A stretch of DNA of 7,336 nt from Candidatus Fermentibacterota bacterium (GCA_030620115.1 JAUXFG010000178.1:1-7336), one strand, 5' to 3'; numbered from the stretch's first letter, positions 1 to 6,535 are shown. Program-made: numbers and translations. The notes: generated by a model not told the origin, from the letters alone.

Positions 1-14
1 TGCTCCATCATCTC

Positions 15-34
15 AACGCTGAACGCTGAACGCT
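15..34 (+). repeat. Heptamer tandem repeat AACGCTG, 2.9 copies
   Basis: Two full copies of AACGCTG (15-21, 22-28) and a partial third (29-34), perfect, 22 bp beyond the last stop of the operon. A pyrimidine-rich tract follows on the + strand up to the stop codon. Confidence 0.7.
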
Positions 35-41
35 CTCCTCT

Positions 42-89
42 CCCCAATCCCCTATTCACCCATTCCCCCGATCCCCAACCTCTCTCCCC
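42..89 (-). other. G-quadruplex motif over the RND stop codon
   Basis: The + strand has C-runs at 42-45, 49-52, 59-61, 65-69, 73-76 and 86-89. On the minus (coding) strand these are six runs of three to five G, the inner five separated by loops of 3, 3, 6 and 3 nt, which fits the G3+N1-7 rule. The stop codon (56-58) and the last six codons lie inside. Folding in RNA is predicted by pattern only. Confidence 0.5.
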
Positions 90-3000
90 TCCGCCACAAA
101 GAAACGCTTGCGAGAACCAAGAACCACGTAGAGACAGGGCTCCACAAAGAGCGTAAGGCCGGTGGCGGCCACGAGGCCACCGATCACCGTCCTCGCCATG
201 GGCGCCCATGACTCGGAGCCCTCGCCCATGCCCAGCGCCAGGGGAACCATGGCCAATGCGGTGGTTGCCGCGGTCATCACAATAGGGCGCATCCGAACAG
301 CGGATGCCTCGGTAATGGCATCCAAAACATCCAAGCCTCGCCTGCGCAATTGGTTTGCGTAATCCACCATTACGATGCCGTTGTTCACTACAATGCCAGC
401 CAGCATGAGCACGCCGATCAATGCAATCACCGACAACGTGGTTCCAGTCAACAGAAGTATCCACACCACGCCGATAAAAGCCATAGGCACCGTAAGAATG
501 ATGATGAACGGTTCGAGCAGCGATTCGAACTGGCTTGCCATGACCATGTACACCAAGGCGGCGGCCACCGCGATGGCCAAGAACAGGTATTTGAATGTCT
601 CTTTCTGATCTTTGGCCTGGCCGCCAATCTCGATTCTGAATCCACGGGTATCGATATCTTCCAGCATGGATTCGACATCAGAGACCACGCTCCCCAGCGC
701 CCTCCCTGCGGTGGCGCAAGTGACCATCACCGCACGATTCTGGTTGATCCGTGTGATCGTGTTGGGCGAGAGCCGCTCGCTCAAGACCCCGAAGCTCGAG
801 AGGGGCGAACCAAAGACCGTGGCATACTCCACATCCTCTCGCGAATCACGAACCGATTTCGGAAACCTGACGAAAATGTCGTACTCCTGGGCGCCCTCAC
901 GATAGAAGCTCGCCGCCGTGCCCTGGAGGCCGTAGGTGAGCTCCCGCGCCAGCCTCGATGGCGTCATGCCATGGAACGAGAGCACAGCGGGATCGGGTCT
1001 GAACGTAAGCTCGGGAATCATCTCTTCCAGTGATGATCTGATCTCCCGCGTCCCTTCGATTGCAAAAAGACGCCCCTTGAGCATCTCCGCAAACTCCTGA
1101 AGCTCCATCAAATCATCACCATAGATTCTGATCTCGATGGGAGCAGTGGCGCCGAAGGGGCCTTGCTGGGAGAGGGAATATTCGAGATCCGGGATAGCCT
1201 CGAGCAGCATCCGGATCCGGTCTTTGTACTCATCAAGCCCGGTATCCCGTTGGCTCGCCCTGGTAAGGCGGACCAGAATCATGCCCTCGTTGGAGGCACT
1301 GGAGGCGAAAAGCGCCGCGATCCCCTCCGACTCCCCAACCCTGGAGTAGATCGCCACCAGATCTTCCGGATTCACCAGGACTTTGATGGAATCTTCAACG
1401 GCATGCAGGGTTGAATTCGTCTCAGAGAGATTTATTCCCACGCTTCGAGAAAGCTCGATCCGAAGGAATCCGTCGTCATTGTCGGGGATGAATTCAGTAG
1501 GCACGAAACGCAATAAGAGGAGTGAGACAACGAGCAGCATTGCCGCGCTGACAATCACAAGCCTGCGGTGATGCACAGCCCAGGTGACTGCCGTGAAGTA
1601 TCGCCTCTCCAATCTTTTCACCGAGGCTCCCACTCTATGCCCCACACTGCCGGGACGATGCTCCCCCACCAGCTTCTCCATGCGGGAAGTCAAGAGAGGA
1701 ACGAGACTCAGCCCCACGAATAGCGAGACCAAGAGGCTGAAACTGATAGTCAGGCTCATGTCGCGAAAAAGCTGCCCCGCCATGCCCGGAACAAAGAGGA
1801 TGGGGACAAACACTGCCAATGTCGTCAGCGTGGATGCAGTGATTGCCATGGCAACCTCCCGCGCCCCGCTTACCGCGGCCTCCGAAGCCGATGCCCCCTT
1901 CTCTCTGTGCCGGAATATGCTCTCCAGGACCACGATGGAGTTATCAACGAGCATGCCCACTGCCAGGGCGAGCCCGGCAAGGGAGATCATGTTGATGTCT
2001 ACATCAAAGGCGTACATGGCCGCGAATGTTGCCACTACGGACATCGGGATCGAGATACCTACGATGATCGAGCTCCGGAATGAGCCAAGGAAGAATAGCA
2101 GGACAACGATTGCGACGAAAAACGCCTGCACGCCGGTACTGGAGAGATTCCCTATGGAATCATGTATGAAATCGGCCTGGTTGAAGATAACGGTGGGGGT
2201 AAGCCTGTCCTTGTAGGTTCGTGATATCTTCGAAAGCTCCTTGTATACGACATCGCAGACATTGACCGTATTGGCATCTGAACGTCTCATGGCAAGCATG
2301 ATGACTGAAGGCTCGCCGTTGAGACGGACATATTCGATCTGCTCTTTCTCCCCATCATAGATGTCTGCCACATCGCGGAGAAGAACGGGACGGCCACGGT
2401 GATAACCAATCACCAGCTGCTCCACCTCCTCCACTGAATGGAATGCTGACTCGACACGGACATTGATCTTCATTCCCCCTGTGTCCACATCTCCCGCCGG
2501 TTGATCATTTCGGATCGAGCCAAGTGCTTGGACAATCTGTGTGATGGACAGCTCGTTGGCGGCGAGCCTCACCGGATCGATCTCCACACGAATCTGTCGA
2601 ACAAGACCGCCCTGGGTCATTACCGACCCAACGCCTTCGAGCCGCGTGAAGAGCGGCTCGATCTCCTCTTCCACCAGCGTTCGTAGATCATAGTCGTTCA
2701 AGGTTTCGCTGGTGAATGCAATGAACACCACCGGTTGGGCGCTGGGATCCAGGGCCAATACGAATGGATCAGTTGCATCCTCGGGGAGAAAATCCTCATA
2801 CATTTCCAGCATACGGCGGATATCGGTTTCAGCACGGTATAGATCGCTCCCCCACGCGAACTCCGCGATGACGGCCGTCATTCCCGGTGATGAGGTGGAA
2901 GTCACCTTCTTCACGTTCCTGACCCTGGCCACGGCCTGCTCTAGAGGATCAGTGACCAGGTTTTCCATCTCCTCGGGGCCCGCCCCTTCCAGCTGGCTCA

Positions 3001-3142
3001 TGATGAAGATCATGGGGAATTGTATATCAGGGTACAGGTCTACACCAAGCTGTGAGAGACCAAAAAGCCCAACCCCCAAAACCCCGATAAAGACCATGGC
3101 GAAGGTGATTCTGCGGCGGACGGAGAGGCTCGACAAGCTCAT
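56..3142 (-). CDS. RND-family efflux permease (inner-membrane pump, HAE-like)
   Basis: A 1028-residue proton-driven exporter, the inner-membrane motor of the tripartite pump. It has the RND duplicated layout: TM1 near residues 11-30, a large periplasmic porter/docking loop (about 35-335), TM2-TM6 (about 338-486), TM7 (about 526-545), a second periplasmic loop (about 546-850) and TM8-TM12 (about 851-1009). Family signatures seen are VDPL-like TDPLEQA near 64-70, GMLVDNSIVVLE (396-407, TM4), MASQFESLLEP (868-878), VVNNGIVMVDYANQL (918-932, TM10), RMRPIVMT (950-957) and PLALGMGEG (967-975). Length fits the family (about 1030-1050). The start is supported by the typical SxLSVRR N-terminus and the ATGA overlap with the adaptor stop; no Shine-Dalgarno is visible, so translation probably depends on reinitiation. 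Compared with AcrB, D407 is kept (D400), but D408 and K940 are replaced by Asn (N401, N920). E1001 lies inside TM12. The lack of HME-type features argues against a metal pump; the substrate is unknown. Confidence 0.96.
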   Translation of the reverse strand: MSLSSLSVRRRITFAMVFIGVLGVGLFGLSQLGVDLYPDIQFPMIFIMSQLEGAGPEEMENLVTDPLEQAVARVRNVKKVTSTSSPGMTAVIAEFAWGSDLYRAETDIRRMLEMYEDFLPEDATDPFVLALDPSAQPVVFIAFTSETLNDYDLRTLVEEEIEPLFTRLEGVGSVMTQGGLVRQIRVEIDPVRLAANELSITQIVQALGSIRNDQPAGDVDTGGMKINVRVESAFHSVEEVEQLVIGYHRGRPVLLRDVADIYDGEKEQIEYVRLNGEPSVIMLAMRRSDANTVNVCDVVYKELSKISRTYKDRLTPTVIFNQADFIHDSIGNLSSTGVQAFFVAIVVLLFFLGSFRSSIIVGISIPMSVVATFAAMYAFDVDINMISLAGLALAVGMLVDNSIVVLESIFRHREKGASASEAAVSGAREVAMAITASTLTTLAVFVPILFVPGMAGQLFRDMSLTISFSLLVSLFVGLSLVPLLTSRMEKLVGEHRPGSVGHRVGASVKRLERRYFTAVTWAVHHRRLVIVSAAMLLVVSLLLLRFVPTEFIPDNDDGFLRIELSRSVGINLSETNSTLHAVEDSIKVLVNPEDLVAIYSRVGESEGIAALFASSASNEGMILVRLTRASQRDTGLDEYKDRIRMLLEAIPDLEYSLSQQGPFGATAPIEIRIYGDDLMELQEFAEMLKGRLFAIEGTREIRSSLEEMIPELTFRPDPAVLSFHGMTPSRLARELTYGLQGTAASFYREGAQEYDIFVRFPKSVRDSREDVEYATVFGSPLSSFGVLSERLSPNTITRINQNRAVMVTCATAGRALGSVVSDVESMLEDIDTRGFRIEIGGQAKDQKETFKYLFLAIAVAAALVYMVMASQFESLLEPFIIILTVPMAFIGVVWILLLTGTTLSVIALIGVLMLAGIVVNNGIVMVDYANQLRRRGLDVLDAITEASAVRMRPIVMTAATTALAMVPLALGMGEGSESWAPMARTVIGGLVAATGLTLFVEPCLYVVLGSRKRFFVAEGREVGDRGNG

Positions 3143-4209
3143 GGGAGAAGAATCCGGATTGGGGACCCTTGCGAGACTCGGGCGTTGCCCCGGATGATGA
3201 TGGTGTCGCCTGCGGCCACCCCAGAAATCACTTCCACCATGCCGTTGTTGCGGATGCCGGTCTCCACCGTTCTGATCACACTGCTGTCGCCTTGTGCTAA
3301 GGCCAACTCATATCCGCTTCGCGTTCTTCTGAGGGCGTGCTCCGGAACCACCAAGGCATCCTCCACAGTTCTTGTAAAAACGCTCACCCTTCCGGTCATA
3401 CCAGGCCTGAGAAACCCCTCTTGGTTCTCGAATCGAACCTCTACGGGCACGAGGCCACTCACCGGATCCACAGACCCGGTGACAGCGCTGACAACTCCGG
3501 GGAATGATCGCCCATCTAATGCAGTCACCGAGAAGTAGGCCGGCAACCCCACACGCAGGTCATAGAGATCACGTTCGGGCAGGAGGATGCGCGCCACGAG
3601 GCCGGCAGGATTGGAGATCGATAGGAGCGGCTCGTTCGCCGCACTGTTGCCTGCACGCGCCCATATCCGTCCTATGACGCCGGAGAACGGAGCGGTGACA
3701 TAGGCATTATCACGAACCGTCTTGGCTTCATCATATGCGGCCTCCGCCTGTTCGAGCCGAGCCGCCGCAGCTTCAGCAGCAGAACGGGCGGCATCGAGCT
3801 GCTGCTCACTCACCGCGCCGGCCTCATAGAGCTTCGCAAGACGGTCAAGATCACGCCCTGCTTTGTCCGCATTCGTCTTGGCTGCACTGACCCCTGCGAT
3901 GGCTGCCGCTGTCCCGGCGGTGGTCCGCTGATCGGTATCCAATCGAACGAGATGCTGCCCCGATTCCACCGAGTCTCCCTGGCGGACAAGAACCTGTTCT
4001 ATTCGCCCGGGCAGTGAAACATAGATGAGCGCCTCCTCGATCCCTTCAAGGCGCGAGTGTGCATATGCCACCTTGGAAATGGGCATAGTCGTGATGGACG
4101 CCGCCTCCACTGGGATGGGGGCCTCCTGTGGCAATTCCTGTGTGCGGCAGCCGGCGAGCAACAGAACTGAGACCAAGAGCGTGGTTGCCGGCTTCTTCCA
4201 TAATTTCAT
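3139..4209 (-). CDS. Membrane-fusion protein (periplasmic adaptor lipoprotein) of RND efflux system
   Basis: A 356-residue HlyD/AcrA-type adaptor that bridges permease and outer-membrane channel in the periplasm. The N-terminus is a lipoprotein signal, with a hydrophobic stretch (10-20) ending in the lipobox LLAG followed by Cys21. The +2 residue is Arg, not the Asp that retains lipoproteins in the inner membrane of E. coli. The two half-lipoyl motifs are at about 66-91 (PGRIEQVLVRQGDSVESGQ) and 171-198 (VTAPFSGVIGRI). They flank an Ala-rich alpha-helical hairpin (about 95-168). Within the hairpin, R123, L127 and S134 have exactly the spacing of the AcrA RLS motif (R128, L132, S139) that contacts the TolC tip. 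The beta-barrel (about 203-275) and membrane-proximal domain (about 280-356) follow. A strong GGAGG lies 6 nt before the ATG, inside the end of the upstream gene; the start overlaps that stop as ATGA, and its own stop overlaps the permease start in the same way. Confidence 0.95.
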   Translation of the reverse strand: MKLWKKPATTLLVSVLLLAGCRTQELPQEAPIPVEAASITTMPISKVAYAHSRLEGIEEALIYVSLPGRIEQVLVRQGDSVESGQHLVRLDTDQRTTAGTAAAIAGVSAAKTNADKAGRDLDRLAKLYEAGAVSEQQLDAARSAAEAAAARLEQAEAAYDEAKTVRDNAYVTAPFSGVIGRIWARAGNSAANEPLLSISNPAGLVARILLPERDLYDLRVGLPAYFSVTALDGRSFPGVVSAVTGSVDPVSGLVPVEVRFENQEGFLRPGMTGRVSVFTRTVEDALVVPEHALRRTRSGYELALAQGDSSVIRTVETGIRNNGMVEVISGVAAGDTIIIRGNARVSQGSPIRILLP

Positions 4210-5522
4210 GATGATCCTCCGCTGCGGGATAGCCCGTCAAGCATAGTTCCCATTGCTCTGGCGACCTGACCTTCGGCCACTCTGAGGTGGTACAGGGCAG
4301 TGGCATGGTTGGTTCTGGAAGCCGTCAGAGCCAGGAAAGCCTGGTCCATATCCAAACGTGTGATCATACCGGCTTCATAGGATGCCAAGGCGATATTCGC
4401 CGCCTCCTGGGCTTCCCGCAATGTGAGAGCCATAGCATTGCGCCGCTCTCGTGCTTCATGAAGCCCATTCCAGGCATGGACAAGCGAAAGCGAGACACCA
4501 TGTTCGATCATCTGGGCCTCGGCATCCGATCCCCGTCGCTTGGCCCATGAGGCCCGATAGGCGGCAATGTTTTTTATCCCATTGAAAAGCGGCACGCTAA
4601 AAGCAAGCGTGGCACTCAGTCTCCGTTCATAGTCATCAGCAGTAAAACCCTGATCCTCTCGCCTGGCCAGGAAACCATAGCTCGTCTGGAAAACCACGCT
4701 TGGGAAAAAGGAAGCCCTCGCCAATCCGACCTGTGCCCTGCCCATATGACGAAGCGCCACCGCACCAGCAAGGTCAGGATTGTTCGCTTCCATGGCGAGC
4801 CTCGCATCTTGGAGGCTCGCAGGGATCTGGACCGCCAGGGGAGTATCCAGGCTGCCCGATAGTGAACATTCTGTGCTGTCAGGGAGCCCCAGCGCCACCA
4901 CCAGGCGAGCACGCGCATTGGTGAGCTCGGCGCGGGATGCAATGGCCTCTGGCTTGCGATTCCCCCATGCGACCTTGCTCTGAAGAAGCTCGAATCTCGA
5001 AATGGCGCCTGCATCGTATCTCTGCTGGGCAATACTGAATCCTTCCTCCGCTATGGAAAGCGCCTCCTCAGATACCGAGACCATCTTTTCCGCCAGAAGC
5101 ACCCCATAAAAGGCCCGCACCACATCAAACGCCGCATCCAGCTCTACTGATCGCAACCGCGTCTTTGATATGTCCTGGGCCGCTGATGCGACCCCATGTC
5201 CGGCGGGCCCTTGCGCCACGAATAGCGGAACACTCGCCGTGATGCCTGCAAAAGATGTGTACTCAGGGCCGGTAGGTATGGAGCCAAACCCTGGCACTTC
5301 GATGGTCAGCACATCATAGTCCCGTGTAAATGAGAGATCGGCATTGATTCCCGGCAGAAACCATAGCCTCGCCTGGCGCTTCTCCCATAGGGCACTGACC
5401 AGATCCGAGCAAGCCGAGGAAACATCACCGCGCAGCTCCAGCGCGGTGAGAATCGCTTCCTCCAAGGTTAGAGCCCAGGCCTGCGAGCAGAAAAGAAGCA
5501 GAACAGCAATGGCGATCCTCAT
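4206..5522 (-). CDS. TolC-like outer-membrane efflux protein
   Basis: A 438-residue OEP-family channel, the outer-membrane exit duct of the pump. A Sec signal peptide is clear: positive N-terminus, hydrophobic core 3-12 and an Ala-Trp-Ala cleavage site after residue 17. No Cys follows, so unlike OprM it is probably not lipidated. The mature protein shows the internal duplication expected of TolC. Strand regions are at about 54-102 (FLPGINADLSF ... SVPLF) and 272-314 (FFPSVVFQTSYGF ... SVPLFNG). Helical repeats carry RYDAGAISRFELLQSK (168-183) and SYEAGMITRLDMDQA (381-395). Length is normal for the family. The start overlaps the repressor stop (ATGA); a G-run (5530-5535) lies 7 nt upstream and may serve as a weak ribosome site. 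Being second in the operon, between repressor and adaptor, it appears dedicated to this pump rather than shared. Confidence 0.94.
   Translation of the reverse strand: MRIAIAVLLLFCSQAWALTLEEAILTALELRGDVSSACSDLVSALWEKRQARLWFLPGINADLSFTRDYDVLTIEVPGFGSIPTGPEYTSFAGITASVPLFVAQGPAGHGVASAAQDISKTRLRSVELDAAFDVVRAFYGVLLAEKMVSVSEEALSIAEEGFSIAQQRYDAGAISRFELLQSKVAWGNRKPEAIASRAELTNARARLVVALGLPDSTECSLSGSLDTPLAVQIPASLQDARLAMEANNPDLAGAVALRHMGRAQVGLARASFFPSVVFQTSYGFLARREDQGFTADDYERRLSATLAFSVPLFNGIKNIAAYRASWAKRRGSDAEAQMIEHGVSLSLVHAWNGLHEARERRNAMALTLREAQEAANIALASYEAGMITRLDMDQAFLALTASRTNHATALYHLRVAEGQVARAMGTMLDGLSRSGGSS
4216..4220 (-). promoter_or_regulatory. Shine-Dalgarno of the adaptor gene, inside the TolC-like gene
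   Basis: GGAGG on the minus strand, 6 nt before the ATG at 4209. It is embedded in the Gly-Gly codons just before the TolC-like stop. The good match and spacing suggest efficient, partly independent initiation of the adaptor. Confidence 0.75.
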
Positions 5523-6127
5523 GGCTGCACCCCCCTTCTTGCCTCAATACCTTTGAAAAGGATGTTGGCAACATCTTCAGGATCAGGAAGCTCATCCGGC
5601 GCCAAGTGCCCATGGATCACTCGGACGATGTACGCATTCAAAACCCCATGAAACATCTTGGCCGCCAGCTCAAAGTCGAAATCAGACCTGATCTCTCCAC
5701 TCCGTACTGCCCGCCCGAACGCCGGGAGAATCATGCGATGAAGATCGGCCAGCTCATCTTGGAGGCTGCTGATCATCTCACGAATCCCAGGGTCGAGCAG
5801 GAGCGAGAGATGTGCTCTCACCAACTCCGGCTCTCGCTTGATCACCTCGAGCCGGCCGCGCCCCAAGGCCACCAACGTTTCTCTGAGGCTCAGATCCTGC
5901 GCAAGAATCTTCTCGAGCTCGGCGCGTGCCCGAACAAGCATCGCCCTGGCTGCGGCCATATAGAGTCCCTGTTTATTGGTGAAATAGTAGTAGATCATGG
6001 GCTTCGTGACACCGCTCTCCCCGGCCACATCATTCATGGTAATGCGCGAGAAAGGCAATCTCGCCAGAAGCCTGATGCATGCAGAAAGAATCCTCTCCTT
6101 CGTGCTGTCAGTAGAGTTTCCCAACAT
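5519..6127 (-). CDS. TetR/AcrR-family transcriptional regulator (probable efflux operon repressor)
   Basis: A 202-residue one-component regulator. The N-terminal DNA-binding domain has the standard TetR arrangement: helix 1 at about 9-24 (TKERILSACIRLLA) and a helix-turn-helix at about 28-50 (RITMNDVAGESGVTKPMIYY), followed by the family hallmark YYYFTNKQGLY (46-56). The remaining 145 residues are the variable all-helical ligand and dimerisation domain, with no recognisable subfamily signature. AGGAGG lies 4 nt before the ATG and fixes the start. It is the first gene of the operon and reads in the same direction, unlike acrR/acrAB, where the repressor is divergent. It is joined to the TolC-like gene by an ATGA overlap. 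A TetR-type palindrome inside the candidate promoter at 6432-6460 is the likely operator, which would give autoregulation with pump expression tied to repressor expression. Effector unknown. Confidence 0.95.
   Translation of the reverse strand: MLGNSTDSTKERILSACIRLLARLPFSRITMNDVAGESGVTKPMIYYYFTNKQGLYMAAARAMLVRARAELEKILAQDLSLRETLVALGRGRLEVIKREPELVRAHLSLLLDPGIREMISSLQDELADLHRMILPAFGRAVRSGEIRSDFDFELAAKMFHGVLNAYIVRVIHGHLAPDELPDPEDVANILFKGIEARRGVQP
5530..5535 (-). promoter_or_regulatory. Weak, G-run ribosome site of the TolC-like gene
   Basis: AAGGGGGG on the minus strand ends 7 nt before the ATG at 5522. It lies inside the last codons of the repressor gene. It pairs only in part with the anti-Shine-Dalgarno sequence, so translation probably leans on coupling to the repressor through the ATGA overlap. 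Confidence 0.4.
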
Positions 6128-6131
6128 TGCG

Positions 6132-6137
6132 CCTCCT
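6132..6137 (-). promoter_or_regulatory. Shine-Dalgarno of the TetR-family gene
   Basis: AGGAGG on the minus strand, 4 nt before the ATG at 6127. It matches the anti-Shine-Dalgarno consensus fully and decides the start. It is the strongest ribosome site of the operon by sequence match. Confidence 0.8.
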
Positions 6138-6208
6138 GTCGGTATTTTGGTCTCTCATCGTTCCTGCGTTGGCGTTCACAGAGCCCAAGCTGATTTCAGA
6201 CAACCCTG

Positions 6209-6253
6209 CCTATGGCCCATAGGGCTTACGGCCCGAAGGGGAACGGTCGCCCC
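6209..6253. repeat. Cluster of three short inverted repeats in the leader
   Basis: CCTATGG / CCATAGG (6209-6215, 6217-6223) are perfect 7-bp arms around one central base. GGGC-TTACG-GCCC (6222-6234) overlaps it. GGGG and CCCC (6238-6241, 6250-6253) flank an 8-nt loop. The first two are mutually exclusive as hairpins because they share bases 6222-6223. They could be degenerate dispersed-repeat hairpins or leader RNA structure. Confidence 0.5.
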
Positions 6254-6285
6254 TGAACTCTCTCCTCTCCTCGGCCCCCCCGCCC

Positions 6286-6377
6286 AGATTTTTCAGTCGC
6301 TCCGCTCCCTCAGAATGACACACATGCAACATCAAGCACCGCTGTCATTCTGAGCGACTCAAAGGAGCGAAGAATCT
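6286..6377. repeat. MITE-like dispersed inverted repeat, CATTCTGAG type
   Basis: Two inverted arms, CTCAGAATGACA (6309-6320) and TGTCATTCTGAG (6343-6354), match perfectly over 12 bp around a 22-nt spacer. Outer parts are also imperfect inverted copies: AGATTTTTC at the left against GAAGAATCT at the right, with GGAGCGA-like sequence in both arms. This gives an element of about 92 bp with imperfect terminal inverted repeats and no coding capacity. The core matches a repeat type I recall from many environmental genomes. That recollection, and mobility, are not shown here. Confidence 0.6.
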
Positions 6378-6411
6378 CTCCCACATCCTCTCTCCGTCAT
6401 CTGAACTTCTT

Positions 6412-6429
6412 AACCCCGAACCCTGAACC
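6412..6429 (+). repeat. Heptamer tandem repeat AACCCYG, 2.6 copies
   Basis: AACCCCG (6412-6418), AACCCTG (6419-6425) and AACC (6426-6429). The period equals that of the array at 15-34, and AACCCTG differs from AACGCTG by one base. It lies directly beside the candidate -10 region. Confidence 0.5.
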
Positions 6430-6431
6430 AA

Positions 6432-6460
6432 TGCTTACCTACCAGTAAGTAATATATCAA
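6432..6460 (-). promoter_or_regulatory. Candidate operon promoter
   Basis: On the minus strand TTGATA (6455-6460) matches the -35 consensus at 5 of 6 positions. It is followed after 17 bp by TAAGCA (6432-6437), a poor -10 match. An alternative -10, TATATT (6451-6456), has no good -35 upstream. The stretch is locally AT-rich in a GC-rich surrounding and coincides with the palindrome at 6435-6452, which is the main reason to place the promoter here. Confidence 0.35.
6435..6452. promoter_or_regulatory. Candidate TetR operator palindrome
   Basis: TTACCTACCAGTAAGTAA is an 18-bp inverted repeat with 7 of 9 base pairs matching (form TTACnTACnnGTAnGTAA). Length, symmetry and the TAC/GTA core are typical of operators bound by TetR-family dimers. 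It sits within the spacer of the candidate promoter, where a bound repressor would block polymerase, about 310 bp before the repressor start. Assignment to the neighbouring regulator is inference. Confidence 0.6.
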
Positions 6461-6535
6461 AACCAAACTCGTGGGAGATTGTTCCCTTAGAGTTCGTCCC
6501 CAACCGAATCCAACTTCCCGGTGCACTCAGATATG

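Larger units (their letters stand above)
6138..6430 (-). other. Long structured 5' leader between promoter and TetR gene
   Basis: About 300 nt without a supported gene. It holds, in transcript order, heptamer repeats (6412-6429), a MITE-like inverted repeat (6286-6377), a pyrimidine tract (6254-6272 on +), and short inverted repeats at 6238-6253, 6222-6234 and 6209-6223. No U-run follows any of these hairpins on the minus strand, so an intrinsic attenuator is not shown. The leader looks like repeat sequence that has settled between promoter and gene. Its transcription depends on the promoter being at 6432-6460. Confidence 0.45.
56..6460 (-). other. Four-gene efflux operon: tetR - tolC-like - adaptor - RND
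   Basis: All four genes read on the minus strand, and each junction is an ATGA overlap (start codons at 5522, 4209 and 3142). No room exists for internal terminators. Promoter candidates are seen only upstream of the repressor. The products form one complete tripartite exporter plus its regulator, so the transcript is self-sufficient. Transcription start and end are inferred; no convincing terminator is visible in the 55 bases left after the last stop. Confidence 0.85.

Noticed and set aside
15-34. CRISPR-like short array
   Set aside because: A 7-bp contiguous tandem repeat with no spacers and no cas genes.
350-1033. Long + strand frame (227 codons) opposite the RND gene
   Set aside because: Composition is His/Arg-rich antisense of a well-supported RND coding sequence, with no family match or ribosome site.
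1584-2216. + strand frame of 210 codons
   Set aside because: Antisense shadow of RND TM2-TM7 codons; rich in Thr/Met/Ala from reverse-complemented hydrophobic codons.
56-3142. Heavy-metal (CusA-type) RND pump
   Set aside because: The TM4 motif is VDNSIVVLE rather than the CusA-type DAAIVMIEN, and no metal-binding accessory genes or Met/His clusters are seen.
4206-6127. Naming the genes after bes, acr or mex systems
   Set aside because: Gene order resembles besC-besA-besB, but sequence-level orthology cannot be judged without alignment.
5606-6193. + strand frame of 195 codons opposite the TetR gene
   Set aside because: The minus strand encodes a clear TetR helix-turn-helix with a good ribosome site; the + reading has no recognisable domain.
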